Shown here one piece after another: positions 63,834 through 64,000 of a DNA stretch of 64,000 nucleotides. This stretch comes from Pseudomonas sp. TMP9 (GTDB lineage: Bacteria; Pseudomonadota; Gammaproteobacteria; Pseudomonadales; Pseudomonadaceae), in assembly GCF_037943105.1 (NCBI RefSeq), contig NZ_CP149803.1, positions 372,001 to 436,000 of the forward strand, given 5' to 3'. The notes beneath the pieces are model-generated. The model was not told where the DNA came from and ran no database searches. It was given only the letters and a program-made list of their open reading frames with translations. Made by a program: the position numbers and the translations under genes. How positions within the stretch are numbered: the stretch's first letter is position 1; every line of letters begins with the position of its first letter.

Positions 63834-64000
63834 TTATTGCGATTTACGAACCCGCAGGTACCACTCAGACAGCAGGCGCACCTGCTTGTCGGTGTAGCCG
63901 CGTTCGACCATACGCGTGACGAAGTCGTTGTGTTTTTTTTGGTCTTCCTTGCTCGCCTTGGCGTTGAAGCTGATAACCGGCAGCAAGTCTTCGGTGTTGG
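63834..64000 (-). CDS. prkA: PrkA/YeaG serine protein kinase, C-terminal fragment
   Basis: Only the last ~55 codons are in the window, ending at the TAA at 63834-63836. The visible C-terminus reads [20 protein letters not shown] ... [20 protein letters not shown] ... RVRKSQ, as in the AAA+-type Ser kinase PrkA (YeaG). It is upstream of yeaH on the same strand, the conserved prkA-yeaH-spoVR order. Confidence 0.93.
   Translation of the reverse strand, partial: NTEDLLPVISFNAKASKEDQKKHNDFVTRMVERGYTDKQVRLLSEWYLRVRKSQ

Overview
The window is a Pseudomonas-type gammaproteobacterial chromosome. The flanks carry the gene order familiar from P. aeruginosa: srkA, comF, bioBFHCD and a run of acyl-CoA dehydrogenases on the left; rmcA, rpoD, dnaG, rpsU, tsaD, plsY, folB, folK, cca, spoVR, yeaH and prkA on the right. 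Base composition is moderately GC-rich in the flanks and visibly more AT-rich in parts of the middle.

Left flank (1-26465): a stress kinase (cut by the window edge) and ComF; the biotin operon bioB-bioF-bioH-bioC-bioD; two small proteins; three DmdC/FadE-type acyl-CoA dehydrogenases with a membrane GGDEF protein between the first and second, the first dehydrogenase behind a strong promoter with a PsrA-type operator; a periplasmic EndA-like nuclease; a NemR-like electrophile-response cluster (GST, TetR regulator, zinc-independent oxidoreductase) whose three units each carry the same 15-bp operator; and a complete molybdenum-hydroxylase cassette (2Fe-2S subunit, Tat-exported Mo subunit, triheme cytochrome c, XdhC, a small monooxygenase, MoaA and a MocA-type cytidylyltransferase).

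Middle (26661-48601): a genomic island of about 22 kb inserted in the 3' end of a CAU-anticodon tRNA gene. A 46-bp direct repeat of the tRNA 3' end marks both ends, a tyrosine integrase lies next to the intact tRNA, and similar repeat-rich sites sit just inside each end. The island carries a plasmid-like replication module (TrfA-like initiator, five 22-bp-spaced iterons and a DnaA box) and a dense defence and addiction cargo: a DUF4297 nuclease with a Rad50-like ABC ATPase; a NERD protein; an XRE/ImmA-IrrE plus PIN toxin-antitoxin pair between two ~145-bp palindrome-rich direct repeats; a four-gene operon of MmeI-like methyltransferase, DUF1016 nuclease, SF2 helicase and GIY-YIG nuclease; an intact IS30-family insertion sequence; and several decayed antitoxin genes.

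Right flank (48556-64000): the intact tRNA, an RmcA-type multi-PAS GGDEF/EAL protein, the macromolecular-synthesis genes rpsU-dnaG-rpoD, then tsaD, plsY, folB-folK, cca, and the spoVR-yeaH-prkA stress operon, whose first gene, prkA, is cut by the window end.

The best candidate for an undescribed system is the four-gene methyltransferase/DUF1016/helicase/GIY-YIG operon, whose genes overlap by 4-8 bases and whose helicase and nuclease share a similar helical motif. The DUF4297-ABC ATPase pair is a second candidate, related to Lamassu or ABC-three-component systems.
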